NCBI RefSeq assembly: GCF_020180945.1
Contig: NZ_JAIPUL010000001.1
Coordinates: 806,001-870,000 of the forward strand
Direction of reading: 5' to 3'
DNA length: 64,000 nucleotides
Source: Lacticaseibacillus kribbianus
GTDB taxonomy: Bacteria > Bacillota > Bacilli > Lactobacillales > Lactobacillaceae
Each line of letters opens with the position of its first letter. Position 1 is the first letter of the stretch. A program made the position numbers and the translations under genes. The notes under the pieces are model-generated. The model was given only the letters and a program-made list of their open reading frames with translations, did no database searches and was not told the origin of the DNA. Below, piece by piece: positions 27,713-38,500 of this stretch.

Positions 27713-28627
27713 ATGGCAACCCTCACCCGTTACGATGATCACGACACGCTGCGCCGCCTCGGTGTGGCCGTCGTGTCCGCGCTGCTCACCGCAATCGCGC
27801 TGAACTTCTTTTTGACCCCCGCCAAGGTGTTTCAGGCCGGCGCGACCGGGATCGCGCAGCTGATCTCCATTTTCCTGCAGTCAATCGGGTTCACCCACCA
27901 CGACGTCACCGGCTGGTTCAACCTCCTTTTGAACCTGCCTTTGGCCTACCTCGGGTGGCGCAAGCTGGGCCGCAGTTTCACGGCCTTCAGCTTCCTCAAC
28001 ACGGTGATGATCTCGGCGTTGGCCATCGTCTTGCCGGTGCACGCGCTGTCGACCAACCCGCTGATGAACGCGATCTTCGGCGGGGTGCTGACTGGCGCGG
28101 GGGTCGGCATCGCGCTGCGCTTCGGCTTTTCCACCGGGGGCCTTGACATCCTGTCGATGTACCTGGCCAAGGCCACGCGCCACACGGTCGGGGTCCTGCT
28201 GTTCGTCATCAACCTTTGCATCGTGCTGATTGCGGGCTTTGGGGTGCAGTGGGAAAGCGCGCTGTACACCATCATCTCAATTTACTGCATGACGCGGGTG
28301 GTGGACGGCATCCACACCTCCAACCAGAAAATCACGGCGATGATCGTCACCGAGCACCAGGACGCCGTGATCGCCGCCGTGCGTGCCCGGCTGATCCGCG
28401 GCATCACGGTGATGCCCAGCCGCGGCGGCTTCCTCGGCCGGCCGAACACGACCTTGATGATCGTCATCACGCGCTACGAGCTGTACGACCTCACGCAGGC
28501 GACGCTTGAGGCCGACCACAGCGCCTTCATCGACATCCTGAACACCGTCGACGTGGTCGGGGAGTTCCTCACCTCCGAGCAGCAGGACGCCAAGCGTCAG
28601 GCCACGGGGCATCAGCCCAGCGCCTGA
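27713..28627 (+). CDS. YitT family membrane protein (DUF161/DUF2179)
   Basis: About 304 residues with five to six membrane helices (for example ALNFFLTPAKVFQAGATGIAQL and the following hydrophobic blocks) and a C-terminal cytoplasmic DUF2179 domain (KITAMIVTEHQDAVIAAV). Function of the family is uncertain. The start is ambiguous: ATG 27713 lies 11 nt after AAAGGAG, while in-frame TTG 27707 lies 5 nt after it and ATG 27686 has no site; I give 27713. It ends with a terminator and is probably monocistronic. Confidence 0.88.
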   Translation: MATLTRYDDHDTLRRLGVAVVSALLTAIALNFFLTPAKVFQAGATGIAQLISIFLQSIGFTHHDVTGWFNLLLNLPLAYLGWRKLGRSFTAFSFLNTVMISALAIVLPVHALSTNPLMNAIFGGVLTGAGVGIALRFGFSTGGLDILSMYLAKATRHTVGVLLFVINLCIVLIAGFGVQWESALYTIISIYCMTRVVDGIHTSNQKITAMIVTEHQDAVIAAVRARLIRGITVMPSRGGFLGRPNTTLMIVITRYELYDLTQATLEADHSAFIDILNTVDVVGEFLTSEQQDAKRQATGHQPSA

Positions 28628-28674
28628 GCCGCCGCGCCGGCGAATGAACGGACGCTTGGCTTAATCCGGGCTTG

Positions 28675-28705
28675 CGGGCCGGCCGATGATGGCTGGCCCG
28701 TTTTT
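28675..28705 (+). terminator. Terminator after the yitT-like gene
   Basis: CGGGCCGGCC pairs with GGCTGGCCCG (one G-U), GATGAT loop, five T residues. Confidence 0.85.
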
Positions 28706-28762
28706 GTGCCCGAAAGGCGGCCGGCACCCGGCAAGTTTGCGGTGGTCAGGGGCGGCGTGATG

Positions 28763-28771
28763 TGTGATAAT
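28763..28771 (+). promoter_or_regulatory. Extended -10 upstream of the tautomerase gene
   Basis: TGTGATAAT, an extended -10, 43 nt before ATG 28815. Confidence 0.55.
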
Positions 28772-28814
28772 AGAGGCGTTAACCGCCTGCAAGGCGCACG
28801 AAAGGAAGATTAGC

Positions 28815-29000
28815 ATGCCCCTAGTACACATTGATCTGATCGAGGGCCGCAGCCAAGAGCAGCTGCGGCAGATGGTCGCCGACGTGACGACCGCCATCGC
28901 CAAGAACACCGGCGCCCCGAAGGAACACATTCACATCGTCCTCAACGAGATGGCCAAGGAGCACTACGCAGTCGGCGGCGTCCTGAAGGCCGACGAGTAG
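28815..29000 (+). CDS. 4-Oxalocrotonate tautomerase family protein
   Basis: A 61-residue tautomerase of the 4-OT/YwhB type. Met is followed by Pro2, which becomes the N-terminal catalytic proline after Met removal. The beta-alpha-beta pattern VHIDLIEGRSQEQLRQM is typical, and residues of this length usually assemble into hexamers. The natural substrate in lactobacilli is not known. ATG 28815 follows AAAGGAAG. The DUF59 gene starts 8 nt after its stop, so they are cotranscribed. Confidence 0.92.
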   Translation: MPLVHIDLIEGRSQEQLRQMVADVTTAIAKNTGAPKEHIHIVLNEMAKEHYAVGGVLKADE

Positions 29001-29007
29001 GCGCGCC

Positions 29008-29358
29008 ATGGCAGAAGCAGAGAAGGCGCAGACGCCCGAAGAGCAGGCGTACTTCGCCGACATGAAGCAAAAAATCGTCGCCGGCCTCGAGACGGTCATC
29101 GACCCGGAGCTTGGCATCGACATCATCAACCTCGGGCTGATTTACGGCGTCGATCTGGACGAGAACGGCCACTGCGACATCGAGATGACGCTGACGACCA
29201 TGGGCTGCCCGCTGACAGACATCTTGGACGACAGCATCCACCACGCGATGCTCGCCATCGACGGCATCGACTCGGTCGACATCCACCTGGTGTGGTACCC
29301 GGCCTGGGGCCCGGAGCGCATGACCCGCTACGCGAAGATGGCGCTTGGGATTCACTGA
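29008..29358 (+). CDS. MIP18/DUF59 family metal-sulfur cluster biosynthesis protein (PaaD/SufT-like)
   Basis: A 116-residue DUF59 protein. DPELGIDIINLGLIYGVDLD and the conserved cysteine in LTTMGCPLTD define the family, whose members help deliver iron-sulfur clusters. Its presence shows that some Fe-S proteins must be made although several repair enzymes in this window have lost their clusters. The ribosome binding site before ATG 29008 is weak, so translation may be coupled to the tautomerase gene. Confidence 0.9.
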   Translation: MAEAEKAQTPEEQAYFADMKQKIVAGLETVIDPELGIDIINLGLIYGVDLDENGHCDIEMTLTTMGCPLTDILDDSIHHAMLAIDGIDSVDIHLVWYPAWGPERMTRYAKMALGIH

Positions 29359-29359
29359 T

Positions 29360-29384
29360 AAAGACCGCCGCTGGCGGCCTTTTT
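29360..29384 (+). terminator. Terminator after the DUF59 gene
   Basis: A CCGCC/GGCGG stem with GCT loop, extended by imperfect AAAG/CTTT pairing and a T-run. Confidence 0.8.
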
Positions 29385-29413
29385 GCTGAGACCCGTAAGG
29401 AAAGGACAACCTG

Positions 29414-30145
29414 ATGGATTACTGGCAAAACGTGACGGCCCTTGCCTCACGCCTGGCGCAGCCGGAAGTGGCCGCGAAGGTGGCGGCGATGTCCGGCTGG
29501 AAAAATGCGGTGGCGGCCGGTCGGCTGCCGGACGCGGCGCTGCCGAGGCTTGGACTTGATCCGCTGGCGGGGCTGGGGGAGGCGCCGGACGTCGCCGCCG
29601 ACTTGGTCCGCTTCGACCACCTGGCGCGCAACTTTCGCCAGTACATCGCCTACCACTACGGCATGTGGGCCTTCGTCAACCGCGACTTCTTCGCGCGCTG
29701 GCAGGCAGCGTTCGGCCCGGCGCGCTACCTGGAGGTCGCGGCGGGTAACGGCTACGTCTCGGCCGGCCTAATCGCAGCGGGCAATTCGGTCATCACCACC
29801 GACGCGCTGACCTGGACCGCCCACAACGTCACCGGGCAGCGGCCGCTGGTGCCGGTGGCGCGCGCCGGCGCCAGCGCGGCGCTTTGGCGCTACGGCGACC
29901 AGGTCGACGCGGTGGTGATGGCCTGGTCACCGGACAACGAGTGGAGCGACGCCAGCTTTTTGACGACGCTGCGCCGCCACTTTCCCGGCCTGAGGCTCTT
30001 TGTGATCGGCGAGCGCTTCGGTGCGACCAACAGCACGCTGTTTTGGCAGCTCGCCAAGTTCGTGCCGGACCGCCGGCTACTTGCGGTCAACCGTGGGCTG
30101 CCACGGTTTGACGCCATCAACGAGCGCCTCTACCTGATGCGTTAG
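29414..30145 (+). CDS. Putative SAM-dependent methyltransferase, unknown target
   Basis: A 243-residue soluble protein. YLEVAAGNGYVSAGL at about residue 104 is a glycine-rich SAM-binding loop, VITTDALTW the acidic end of strand 2, and VDAVVMAWSPDNEW a motif IV-like segment. The N-terminal hundred residues are helical and resemble nothing I recognise. No catalytic signature fixes its substrate. The next gene begins 14 nt downstream, and the rRNA methyltransferase overlaps that one, so all three are likely one operon. Confidence 0.65.
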   Translation: MDYWQNVTALASRLAQPEVAAKVAAMSGWKNAVAAGRLPDAALPRLGLDPLAGLGEAPDVAADLVRFDHLARNFRQYIAYHYGMWAFVNRDFFARWQAAFGPARYLEVAAGNGYVSAGLIAAGNSVITTDALTWTAHNVTGQRPLVPVARAGASAALWRYGDQVDAVVMAWSPDNEWSDASFLTTLRRHFPGLRLFVIGERFGATNSTLFWQLAKFVPDRRLLAVNRGLPRFDAINERLYLMR

Positions 30146-30159
30146 CAAGGAGGAATCCT

Positions 30160-31113
30160 GTGAAGCGATTTATGATCATTGACCTGCTGTGGATCGTGCT
30201 GATTCTTTTGGTCGGCTGGACCTGGTCGTTGCACGACCAGTCCGAGTACGCCGATCGGCTGAACCACTACGGCCTGTCGGAGCATGCGCTGGTCGGGCAC
30301 CCGACCAAGGCAATCACGGTCGGCAAGGCCGCCACGCAGCTTGCCGAATCCGATCTGCGCGACTTGCAGGTGCAGTTTCGCGTCGGCGCCCATGAGCGGC
30401 TGCTTTACGCCACCGGCGATTACGGGAGCCTGCCGCTGGCCTCGGGTCAGTGGTTCTCGGACGCCGATCTGCGCTCCAAGCTGCCGGTGGTGGTGGTCGG
30501 CAGCGCGGTGGGCAACCTGCACATGGGCAGCCACCAGCAGTACCTGAAGACCAAACAGGCGATGCTGCCGGTGCTCGGCGTGGTGACGGCGCGCGGGGAC
30601 AGTCCACTCAACCGCGTGATTTTCCACAACGCAAGCGGGTCTGCCGCGGCCGGCAAGCGCCTGGCCAGCACCACCGTGTACGTCGACGGTAAGCACCTGT
30701 CGGACCAAAAGGCGGCGCTGGCCAAGCTGCTCGGCGTCAAATGGCACACCTACGCGTACGACGCCACGGGCGACCGGTCGTGGTGGGAGGAGATCGGCCT
30801 GACCGCGCTGCGCAGCGTTGGGCTCGCGCTTGCCGCCTGCGCGCTTTCGGCCGTGGCCGCTCGGATGATCGGCGACGGGCTGCCGCAGGGGCTGGACCTT
30901 GCGATGCGGCGCCGCTACGCCCTGAGCCTGCTGGCGCGCGCGCTCGGCCGCAGCGCCATCGCCGCGGCCATCGGGGTTGCCGGGGCGTGGTGGTGGTTCT
31001 ACTTCACTTTGAGGACCCGCATGCTGGCCTTCGCCGTGGCCGTCTGGGCCGTTTGGGCCATCGCCCTGTGGCTGATGACACGCCGGCAGCTGAAGAAAGG
31101 AGCACAATCATGA
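30160..31113 (+). CDS. Membrane protein with MacB-like extracytoplasmic domain
   Basis: A 317-residue protein starting at GTG 30160 behind AAGGAGG. One TM (residues 5-23) is followed by about 190 extracytoplasmic residues and then, from about residue 210, three hydrophobic helices. The ectodomain reads LASGQWFSDADLRSKLPVV then VVGSAVG, then MLPVLGVV, which resembles the periplasmic core domain of MacB/FtsX-type ABC permeases in order and spacing. The 1+3 TM topology also fits such permeases. No ATPase gene is nearby. I do not recognise it otherwise; the MacB link is inference. Confidence 0.6.
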   Translation: MKRFMIIDLLWIVLILLVGWTWSLHDQSEYADRLNHYGLSEHALVGHPTKAITVGKAATQLAESDLRDLQVQFRVGAHERLLYATGDYGSLPLASGQWFSDADLRSKLPVVVVGSAVGNLHMGSHQQYLKTKQAMLPVLGVVTARGDSPLNRVIFHNASGSAAAGKRLASTTVYVDGKHLSDQKAALAKLLGVKWHTYAYDATGDRSWWEEIGLTALRSVGLALAACALSAVAARMIGDGLPQGLDLAMRRRYALSLLARALGRSAIAAAIGVAGAWWWFYFTLRTRMLAFAVAVWAVWAIALWLMTRRQLKKGAQS

Positions 31114-32444
31114 CGTTACCTGACGGCTACGAAGCCAAGTACACCGCCCTTTTGGGGGCCGAGGCACCGGCCTTTTTGGCCACCTTTGAAATGCCCGTGC
31201 ACCACGGCTACCGGGTCAACCCACTCAGGCCAGCCGCCGCGCTCGAGGTGACCGGCGCGCCGATTCCCTGGAGCCAGTGGGGGCACTTCGGCAAGGTCCA
31301 AGGCCACGGCATCGACCACGTCGCAGGCTACGTGTACAGCCAGGAGCCCAGTGCCCAGTTCGTCGCCACGGCGCTTGCGCCGGCGCCCGGGGACACGGTG
31401 CTTGACCTCTGCGCGGCGCCGGGGGGCAAGACCACGCACCTCGCGTCCTTCATGCAAAACCGCGGGGTGCTGATTGCCAACGAGATTAACCCCGGTCGCG
31501 CCAAAGTGCTCGCCTCCAACGTCGAACGCTTCGGCCTGCAGAACACGGTGGTGACCAACCACGACCCGCAGACACTGGCCAAGGCGCTTCCCGCGGCGTT
31601 CGACCGCATCCTGGTCGACGCGCCGTGCTCGGGAGAGGGGATGTTTCGCAAGGACCCCGCGGCGATGACCTACTGGCAGCCGGACTACCCGGCGACCTGC
31701 GCAACGCGGCAGCGCGAGATCCTGACTCAGGCCGACGTGATGCTGCGCCCCGGTGGCACCTTGGTGTACTCGACGTGCACCTTTGCCCCGGAGGAGGACG
31801 AGCAGATCGCCGCTTGGGCCGAGCAAACGCTGGGCTGGGAGCTGGTTGCAATCGCCAAAACCGGTGGCATCGCCGACGGCCGCCCGGACTGGGCCGACGG
31901 CAACGCCCACCTGACGCGCACCGCGCGGCTGTGGCCGCAGCTTCTGGCGGGCGAGGGGCACTTCGTCGCCAAGTTCAAAAAGCCCGCGGGCGACGCACCG
32001 CGGGCCAGTCAGCTGGCCGTACCGCGGCTGAGTCCGGATCAGCGCGCCAGCTTCCAGGCGTTTTGCCGCCAGAGCCTGACGACCACCTTCGTTGACCGCC
32101 TGCTGTGGGCGCGGCGCGACCAGTTGTTCGCCTTGCCGGCCGGCACGCCGGATGTCTCCGGGCTCAAGGTGATCCGCGCCGGGCTTCACCTCGGCACCTT
32201 CAAGAAAGGGCGCTTCGAGGCCAGTCACAGCCTGGCAACCGCGCTGACACCGGCGGACTTTCAGCAGACCGTGGCGGTCAGCGCGGCCGAGTACGCCAGC
32301 TACTGTCACGGCGAGACCCTGGCTCGCCCGGCGCTTGAGGGCAAGCGCACCGTGCTGTTGACCCTTGACGACAAGAGCTTCGCCGTCGGCAAGCTGGTCA
32401 ACGGTACCATCAAGAACGCTTACCCCAAGGGGCTGCGCTTCTAG
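31110..32444 (+). CDS. rsmF: RsmF/YebU-type 16S rRNA (cytosine-5-)-methyltransferase
   Basis: A 444-residue NOL1/NOP2/Sun family enzyme. DLCAAPGGKTTHLA (99-112) binds SAM; Cys173 in PCSGEGMF and Cys223 in STCTF are the two cysteines that release and form the covalent RNA adduct. The C-terminal RsmF-type and PUA-like portion completes the RNA-binding region. ATG 31110 overlaps the stop of the preceding membrane protein gene (ATGA). Which cytosine is modified cannot be read from sequence. Confidence 0.9.
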   Translation: MTLPDGYEAKYTALLGAEAPAFLATFEMPVHHGYRVNPLRPAAALEVTGAPIPWSQWGHFGKVQGHGIDHVAGYVYSQEPSAQFVATALAPAPGDTVLDLCAAPGGKTTHLASFMQNRGVLIANEINPGRAKVLASNVERFGLQNTVVTNHDPQTLAKALPAAFDRILVDAPCSGEGMFRKDPAAMTYWQPDYPATCATRQREILTQADVMLRPGGTLVYSTCTFAPEEDEQIAAWAEQTLGWELVAIAKTGGIADGRPDWADGNAHLTRTARLWPQLLAGEGHFVAKFKKPAGDAPRASQLAVPRLSPDQRASFQAFCRQSLTTTFVDRLLWARRDQLFALPAGTPDVSGLKVIRAGLHLGTFKKGRFEASHSLATALTPADFQQTVAVSAAEYASYCHGETLARPALEGKRTVLLTLDDKSFAVGKLVNGTIKNAYPKGLRF

Positions 32445-32449
32445 ACCCA

Positions 32450-32487
32450 CGAAAAAAGTCGAGGCAGGATTGCCTCGGCTTTTTTCG
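32450..32487. terminator. Bidirectional terminator between rsmF and fni
   Basis: CGAAAAAAG-CGAGGCA pairs with TGCCTCG-CTTTTTTCG around GGAT. Confidence 0.9.
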
Positions 32488-32495
32488 TGCCCGCT

Positions 32496-33527
32496 TTACG
32501 GCAGCGCCAGGTTGCGCTGGCGCGCGTAGGCTTCGAGTGCGGGGCTCAGCACCACCGGCACGTGCCGCAGCGCGGCCAAGTCTTGGGCGCCGACCGCCGC
32601 CATCAGCGCGGGCAGCTGGGCCTGCCAGGCCGAGAGGCGCGCGATGGTGGCGGCCTGCCCGTCTTGGATCAGCCAGTGAAGGATCAGCCCGCTGATACCG
32701 ACCGCGCCGGCGCCTAGCCGCAGCGCCTTCAGCACGTCCAGCGGGGTGCGCACGCCACCGGTGGCGATCACCGCCATCCCGCAGCCCTGCGCCTCGAGCA
32801 GCGACTCGACGGTGGTCTGGCCGAAGTCGGCGAGGTAGGCGTAGTCGCGGTCCGGGCGCCTGGCGTTTTCGATGGTAACGAAGTTGGTGCCGCCGCGGCC
32901 ACCGAGGTCGACCACGTGCACGCCGGCCTGGCGCAGGCGCGCCAGGGCCTCACGGGTCATGCCGAACCCGACCTCCTTGACCACCACCGGCACCGGCGAT
33001 TCGGCGACCAGCCGCTGCAGGTTGGCCAGCCAGTGGAAGTCCCGGTCGCCCTCCGGCATCACGAGCTCCTGAACCGCGTTGAGGTGCAGCTCGATTGCAT
33101 CGGCGTCAAGCATCGCGACCGCGCGGTGGAGCGCGGCGGCGTCGGCGTCCGCCCCGAGGTTGCCGAGGATGAAGGCCGAAGGCGCGTGCTCGCGCAGCAC
33201 GGTGAAGCTGCCGGCTAGGGCTGGCTCGCGAATCGCGACCGACTGCGAGCCCGAGGCGATGGCCAGGTCGCACGCGGCGGCGACCGCCGCCAGCTGGGCG
33301 TTGAGCGCCTGGGTCTGCGCGGAGCCGCCGGTCATGGCGTTGATGAAAAAGGGCCAGCGCCAGCCAAAAAGGCTCGGGCGCACCGACACGTCGGCCACGG
33401 CCAGCTCGGGCAGCGGGTTGTGCAGCAGCCGCACCTGGTCGAAGCCGGCCGAAGCGGCCGCTTGAAAGTATTTTTCCGCCAAGAAGACGTGCTCGTCCTT
33501 GCGGTGGGATTGAATCGACTGGGCCAT
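32496..33527 (-). CDS. fni: Isopentenyl-diphosphate delta-isomerase type 2 (FMN-dependent)
   Basis: A 343-residue FMN- and NADPH-dependent enzyme that interconverts IPP and DMAPP. SHRKDEHV near the N-terminus, FFINAMTGGS, the HLNAVQELVMPEGDRDF block that binds substrate and Mg, and VDLGGRGGTNFVTIE are all hallmarks. ATG 33527 is one base beyond the mvaD stop codon, and its ribosome binding site lies within the last codons of mvaD. Third and last gene of the mevalonate cluster on the minus strand. Confidence 0.95.
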   Translation of the reverse strand: MAQSIQSHRKDEHVFLAEKYFQAAASAGFDQVRLLHNPLPELAVADVSVRPSLFGWRWPFFINAMTGGSAQTQALNAQLAAVAAACDLAIASGSQSVAIREPALAGSFTVLREHAPSAFILGNLGADADAAALHRAVAMLDADAIELHLNAVQELVMPEGDRDFHWLANLQRLVAESPVPVVVKEVGFGMTREALARLRQAGVHVVDLGGRGGTNFVTIENARRPDRDYAYLADFGQTTVESLLEAQGCGMAVIATGGVRTPLDVLKALRLGAGAVGISGLILHWLIQDGQAATIARLSAWQAQLPALMAAVGAQDLAALRHVPVVLSPALEAYARQRNLALP

Positions 33528-33528
33528 G

Positions 33529-34481
<953 letters not shown>

Positions 34482-34485
<4 letters not shown>

Positions 34486-35432
34486 GACAAGGCCTCGCTT
34501 TCTGCAAAATCGTGGCGCCAGGTGGTGGCGGCGCCGGCCACCCGCAGCGCGGCCTCGATGCGCCGCGCGTCTTCGGGTGTGGCTGCCAGGGCGATCATGC
34601 ACCCGCCTTGGCCGGAGCCGGTGAGCTTGGCGCCCAGCGCCCCGGCACGGTGGGCGGCGTCGATCAGCCGCTGCAGAACCGGCGCGCTGACCCCAAGGGT
34701 CGTCAGGGACCGCTGGGCGGCGTCCAGCGCGGCCCCCAGCCGCGGCAGGTCGGAGTCGGCCAGCCCCGCGGCCGCCTGGCGCACCGCCGCACCAATCGTC
34801 GCAAGCTCGCGGTCGACCACGGCCGGGTCCTTGGCTCGGGCCGCGGCGACCGCCGCGACGGCCGCGCCGGTCTGGCCCATCACGCCGGTGTCGGCGATCA
34901 CAAGGCTTCCGGCCTGCGGGAAGGCGATCGGCGCAGGCGCCGTTCCGCGCACGAACCACTGGGGCGCTTCGGCGCTGGTGGTCGCGGCGTCCAGACCGCT
35001 GGGGTTGCCGTGAATCAGGCGCTCGGACACGCCGACCCAGTCCAGCAGCATCGGACGGTCGAGCGGGGCATTGAACGCCTTGAAGAAGGCGCGCACCAAC
35101 GCGGTGGCGGTGGCGGCGCTTGAGCCCATGCCGCGCTCGGCCGGCAGTTGACTTTGGATGGTCAGGTCAAAGCCCTGCGTGGTGGCGGTGAAGTGGCCGA
35201 GCAGCTGCGCAATCAGGGTTGCAATACCGGAGAAGGGCGTGGTCGCGGCCGCCTGCAGCGTGCCCGCGTAGTAGGTCGAGTGGATCAGCTGGGCGCCGTC
35301 GGCTCGTGGCGTCAGCGTGGCGGTCAGGGTGATGGTCGGCACCGGCAGGGCGATGGCCGGCTGGCCGTACACCACGGCGTGCTCGCCGATCAGGATGATT
35401 TTGGCAAAACTGGTTGCAGATGCAGAATTCAA
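34482..35432 (-). CDS. mvk: Mevalonate kinase
   Basis: A 316-residue GHMP kinase phosphorylating mevalonate. GEHAVVYGQPAIALP, the ATP loop PAERGMGSSAATA, GNPSGLDAAT and KLTGSGQGGCMIALA are the four expected motifs. I start it at TTG (35430-35432): AGGAG complementary to 35441-35445 lies 8 nt upstream, and the product begins 11 residues before the kinase core. A further upstream start at 35492 would add 20 unconserved residues and lacks a site. It is divergent from rexB. Confidence 0.94.
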
Positions 35433-35517
35433 GCAGATCGCTCCTAAGGCCGGCGTCACCCGGCAGATTAACTTCTTATAATGATACCGCAAAGGGGCGG
35501 GGCGAACTAGGCACGTA

Positions 35518-35526
35518 TGGTAAACT
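35518..35526 (+). promoter_or_regulatory. Extended -10 of the rexBA promoter
   Basis: TGGTAAACT, an extended -10, 43 nt before rexB. A TATAAT at 35477-35482 lies further upstream in the divergent region. Confidence 0.5.
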
Positions 35527-35568
35527 TAAGGCATTGTCGAATCGGAGACGCAAAAGGAGAGAGTTGCG

Positions 35569-38500
35569 ATGGGACTTCAGTTCATCTTGGGCACGGCGGC
35601 CGCCGATCATCACCGCGCGATTATCGACGCGATGGCCGCGACGCGAAAGCACGACAAGGACGCGAGGATCTTCTACCTGGTGCCCAACCACGTCAAGTTC
35701 GAGGCCGAAGTCGGGCTGCTTCAGGGCCTGCGCGGCGAGGCGGCGGTCGAGACGTTCGCCGAGTTCGCCGTTCAGACCTTCTCCCCGAGCCGGCTGGCCT
35801 GGTACTTCCTGAAAAACGATCCGGTGTACCAGCAGCCGCGCCTGGATGGCCCGAGCAACACCATGCTGGTCGCGCGACTTTTGGCCGAACACCAAGACGA
35901 GCTGCGGGTCTACCCCGGCGAGGCCAACAAGCCGGGCTTCATCGCCCAGCTGGCCAAGCAGCTCGCCGAGCTGACCCAGGGCCGGGTCAGCGCCGACGAC
36001 CTGCGGCAGGTGGTGCAGGACCTGCCGGCGACCAGTCGTCAGGGGCGCAAGTTCGCCGACCTCGCCGTGCTGCTCGACGCGTACACCGCCGCAATCGGGC
36101 CGTACGTGACCAACGCGAGCCTGGTGACGGCTTTGGCCAGCAAGCTGGCCGGGCTCGACCTGGCGCACACCTATTTTTACCTCGAGCACTTTAACGAGCT
36201 GTCGGCCACCGAGCGCAACCTCGTGGTGACCCTGATGCAGCACGCAAAAGAGGTGACGGTCGCGCTGGTGCTCGACCGCGGCGTCACTGCGGTGCCGGCA
36301 CCGCCTTGCCTGTTCCTGCCGGCGGCGCGGCTGTACGTAGCGCTGGTGGCCGCGGCCAAGGACGCGCACATTCAGGTGCACGTGGATCGTCAGGCGCCAA
36401 AGCGTGCGCTGTCGGCCGGCATGGCCGCGGTGGCCGATTTTTGGGTTGCCGACACCCACCTTGACCCGCTGCCGAAGCCAAAGGACGTGACCGCGCCGGC
36501 CGGCGTGACCCTCGCCGTGGCCAGCTCGCCTTACGTCGAGCTGCGTCAAGTCGCCATCCGCATTAACCAGCTGGTGCACCAAGGCGCCCGCTACCAGGAC
36601 TTCCTGGTGATGGCACGCCACCTGGATCCCTACAAGGACCTGATCGCCCCGGTGTTTAACAGCCTTGGCGTGCCGGTGTTCGTCGATGTCGAGCACCCCA
36701 TGCAGGATCACCCGCTGATGGCCCTCATCGACAGCCTGTTTGCCGTGTGGCAGCACCACTTCCAGTACCAGGACGTGATGCGGCTGCTGCGCACGGAGCT
36801 TTTGCTGCCTGAAGGCACCAAGGTGGCGGCGTTTCGCGCGGCGCTTGACGTCTGCGACAATCACCTGCTGCGCACCGGCATCGCCGGCAGTCTGTGGCTG
36901 CAAAAGGCGCCGTGGCAGTATTTTCAGCGCTACAGCGATTCGGACCGCACGGACAATGACCCGGAGAAGTCGGCCCAGATTAACCTGATCAAGGACCTGA
37001 TCGCCGCGCGGGTTGCGCCGCTGTTTGCCCAACTCGACCAAAGCGAGTCGGGGCGTGAGGCCGCGGCGACCCTGTACACCTGGCTGGTCGAGTCCGGCGT
37101 GCAAAAGCAGCTTGAGGCCTGGCGCGCCGCCGCCATCGCGGCGGGGGACATTGCCGCCTCGACCGCCGGTGAGCAGGCCTGGGCCACCTTCGTGTCGCTT
37201 CTGGACGACTACGTGACGATTCTTGGCGACACTGCCTTTGATCGCGACCAGTTCATCGCCCTGATGACCGCCGGCATCGCCGGGGCGACCTTCACCCAGA
37301 TTCCTGCCACCCTGGATCAGGTGGTGGTGTCCGAAACCGCGCTGGCCCGGCAGGCGAAGTTCGCGCACGTCTTCGTGATCGGCGCGACCAGCGGTGTGAT
37401 GCCGGACACCCCGACGGATGCCGGGGTGCTCACGGCCGCCGACCGCAGCGTGCTGCAAGAGCGGCTGCCGGACGGGGCGTACCTGCCGCAGACCGGCGCC
37501 GACACGACCCTGGGCGACCCGTTCGTCAACTACCTGGGCATGATGGCCGGCGCAACGACGCTGACCGTCAGCTACCCGACATATGCCGAGGACCAAAACC
37601 AGGCGTCGCCGTACCTGACGGCGATGCGCGAGCGGCTCGGGCTGACGCTTGAGCTCTGGTCGACGGTGACACCGCAGACGCCGCCGCGCCTGGTGGCCGG
37701 CACCGCCCGCAGCCTGCTGTCGGACTTCATCACCGTCGCAAGGCTCTCCCGGGACCAGAACCGGCCGGTGGCGACCGCCTGGCAGGGGGTGTACGCCGCG
37801 CTGCGAAAGGACCCCAAGCTTGCCGGGCTGACCGCAAGGCTTGCGGCCAGCATCGACTACAAAAACGCGGTGGGCAAGCTCGACCCAAGCCTTGCGCGCA
37901 AGCTCTACGGCGAGAACCTCAAGCTGTCGGTGTCGCGCCTCGAGTCGTTTTACAAAAACCCCTACGAGTACTTCCTGGCGTACGGGCTGCGGCTGAACAC
38001 GCGCCCGGAGTTCGAACTGACACCGGCCGACCTCGGCACGCTGTACCACGACGTCGCCGCGACGCTGGTGGCCCAGTGGCCGCTTGAGCAGCTTCAGGCT
38101 CAGACGGCTGAGTCCCTGCAGGCGGCCGTGGCGGCACGGCTGGCAGAGGACGTGGCGACCATGCCGCAGTACCAGATTCTTCTCAGCTCGCACGCGATGC
38201 AGGCGGTGCAGGGACGCATCGCCGCGATGCTTGCGGCGGTGCTTGCCGCCGTCTCCGGTCAGCTGTCACACGCCGCGTTTCGTCCGCGCGCCACGGAGCT
38301 TGCCTTCGGCGCTTTGGATAACCACGAGGGCAGCCTGCCGCCCTTGATCCTGCCGGTGGCGGGCGGCGGTAGCATCAGCGTGCGGGGAAAAATCGACCGC
38401 CTCGACCGGGTGCAAGTCGACGGTCAGGACTACTTTCTGGTGGTCGACTACAAGTCGTCAAGTCACGACTTCGATCCGCAAAAGGCGTACTACGGCGTGT

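Noticed and set aside
35476-38193. 905-codon minus-strand frame opposite rexB
   Set aside because: Antisense shadow; composition is biased to His, Arg, Gln and Leu and matches no family.
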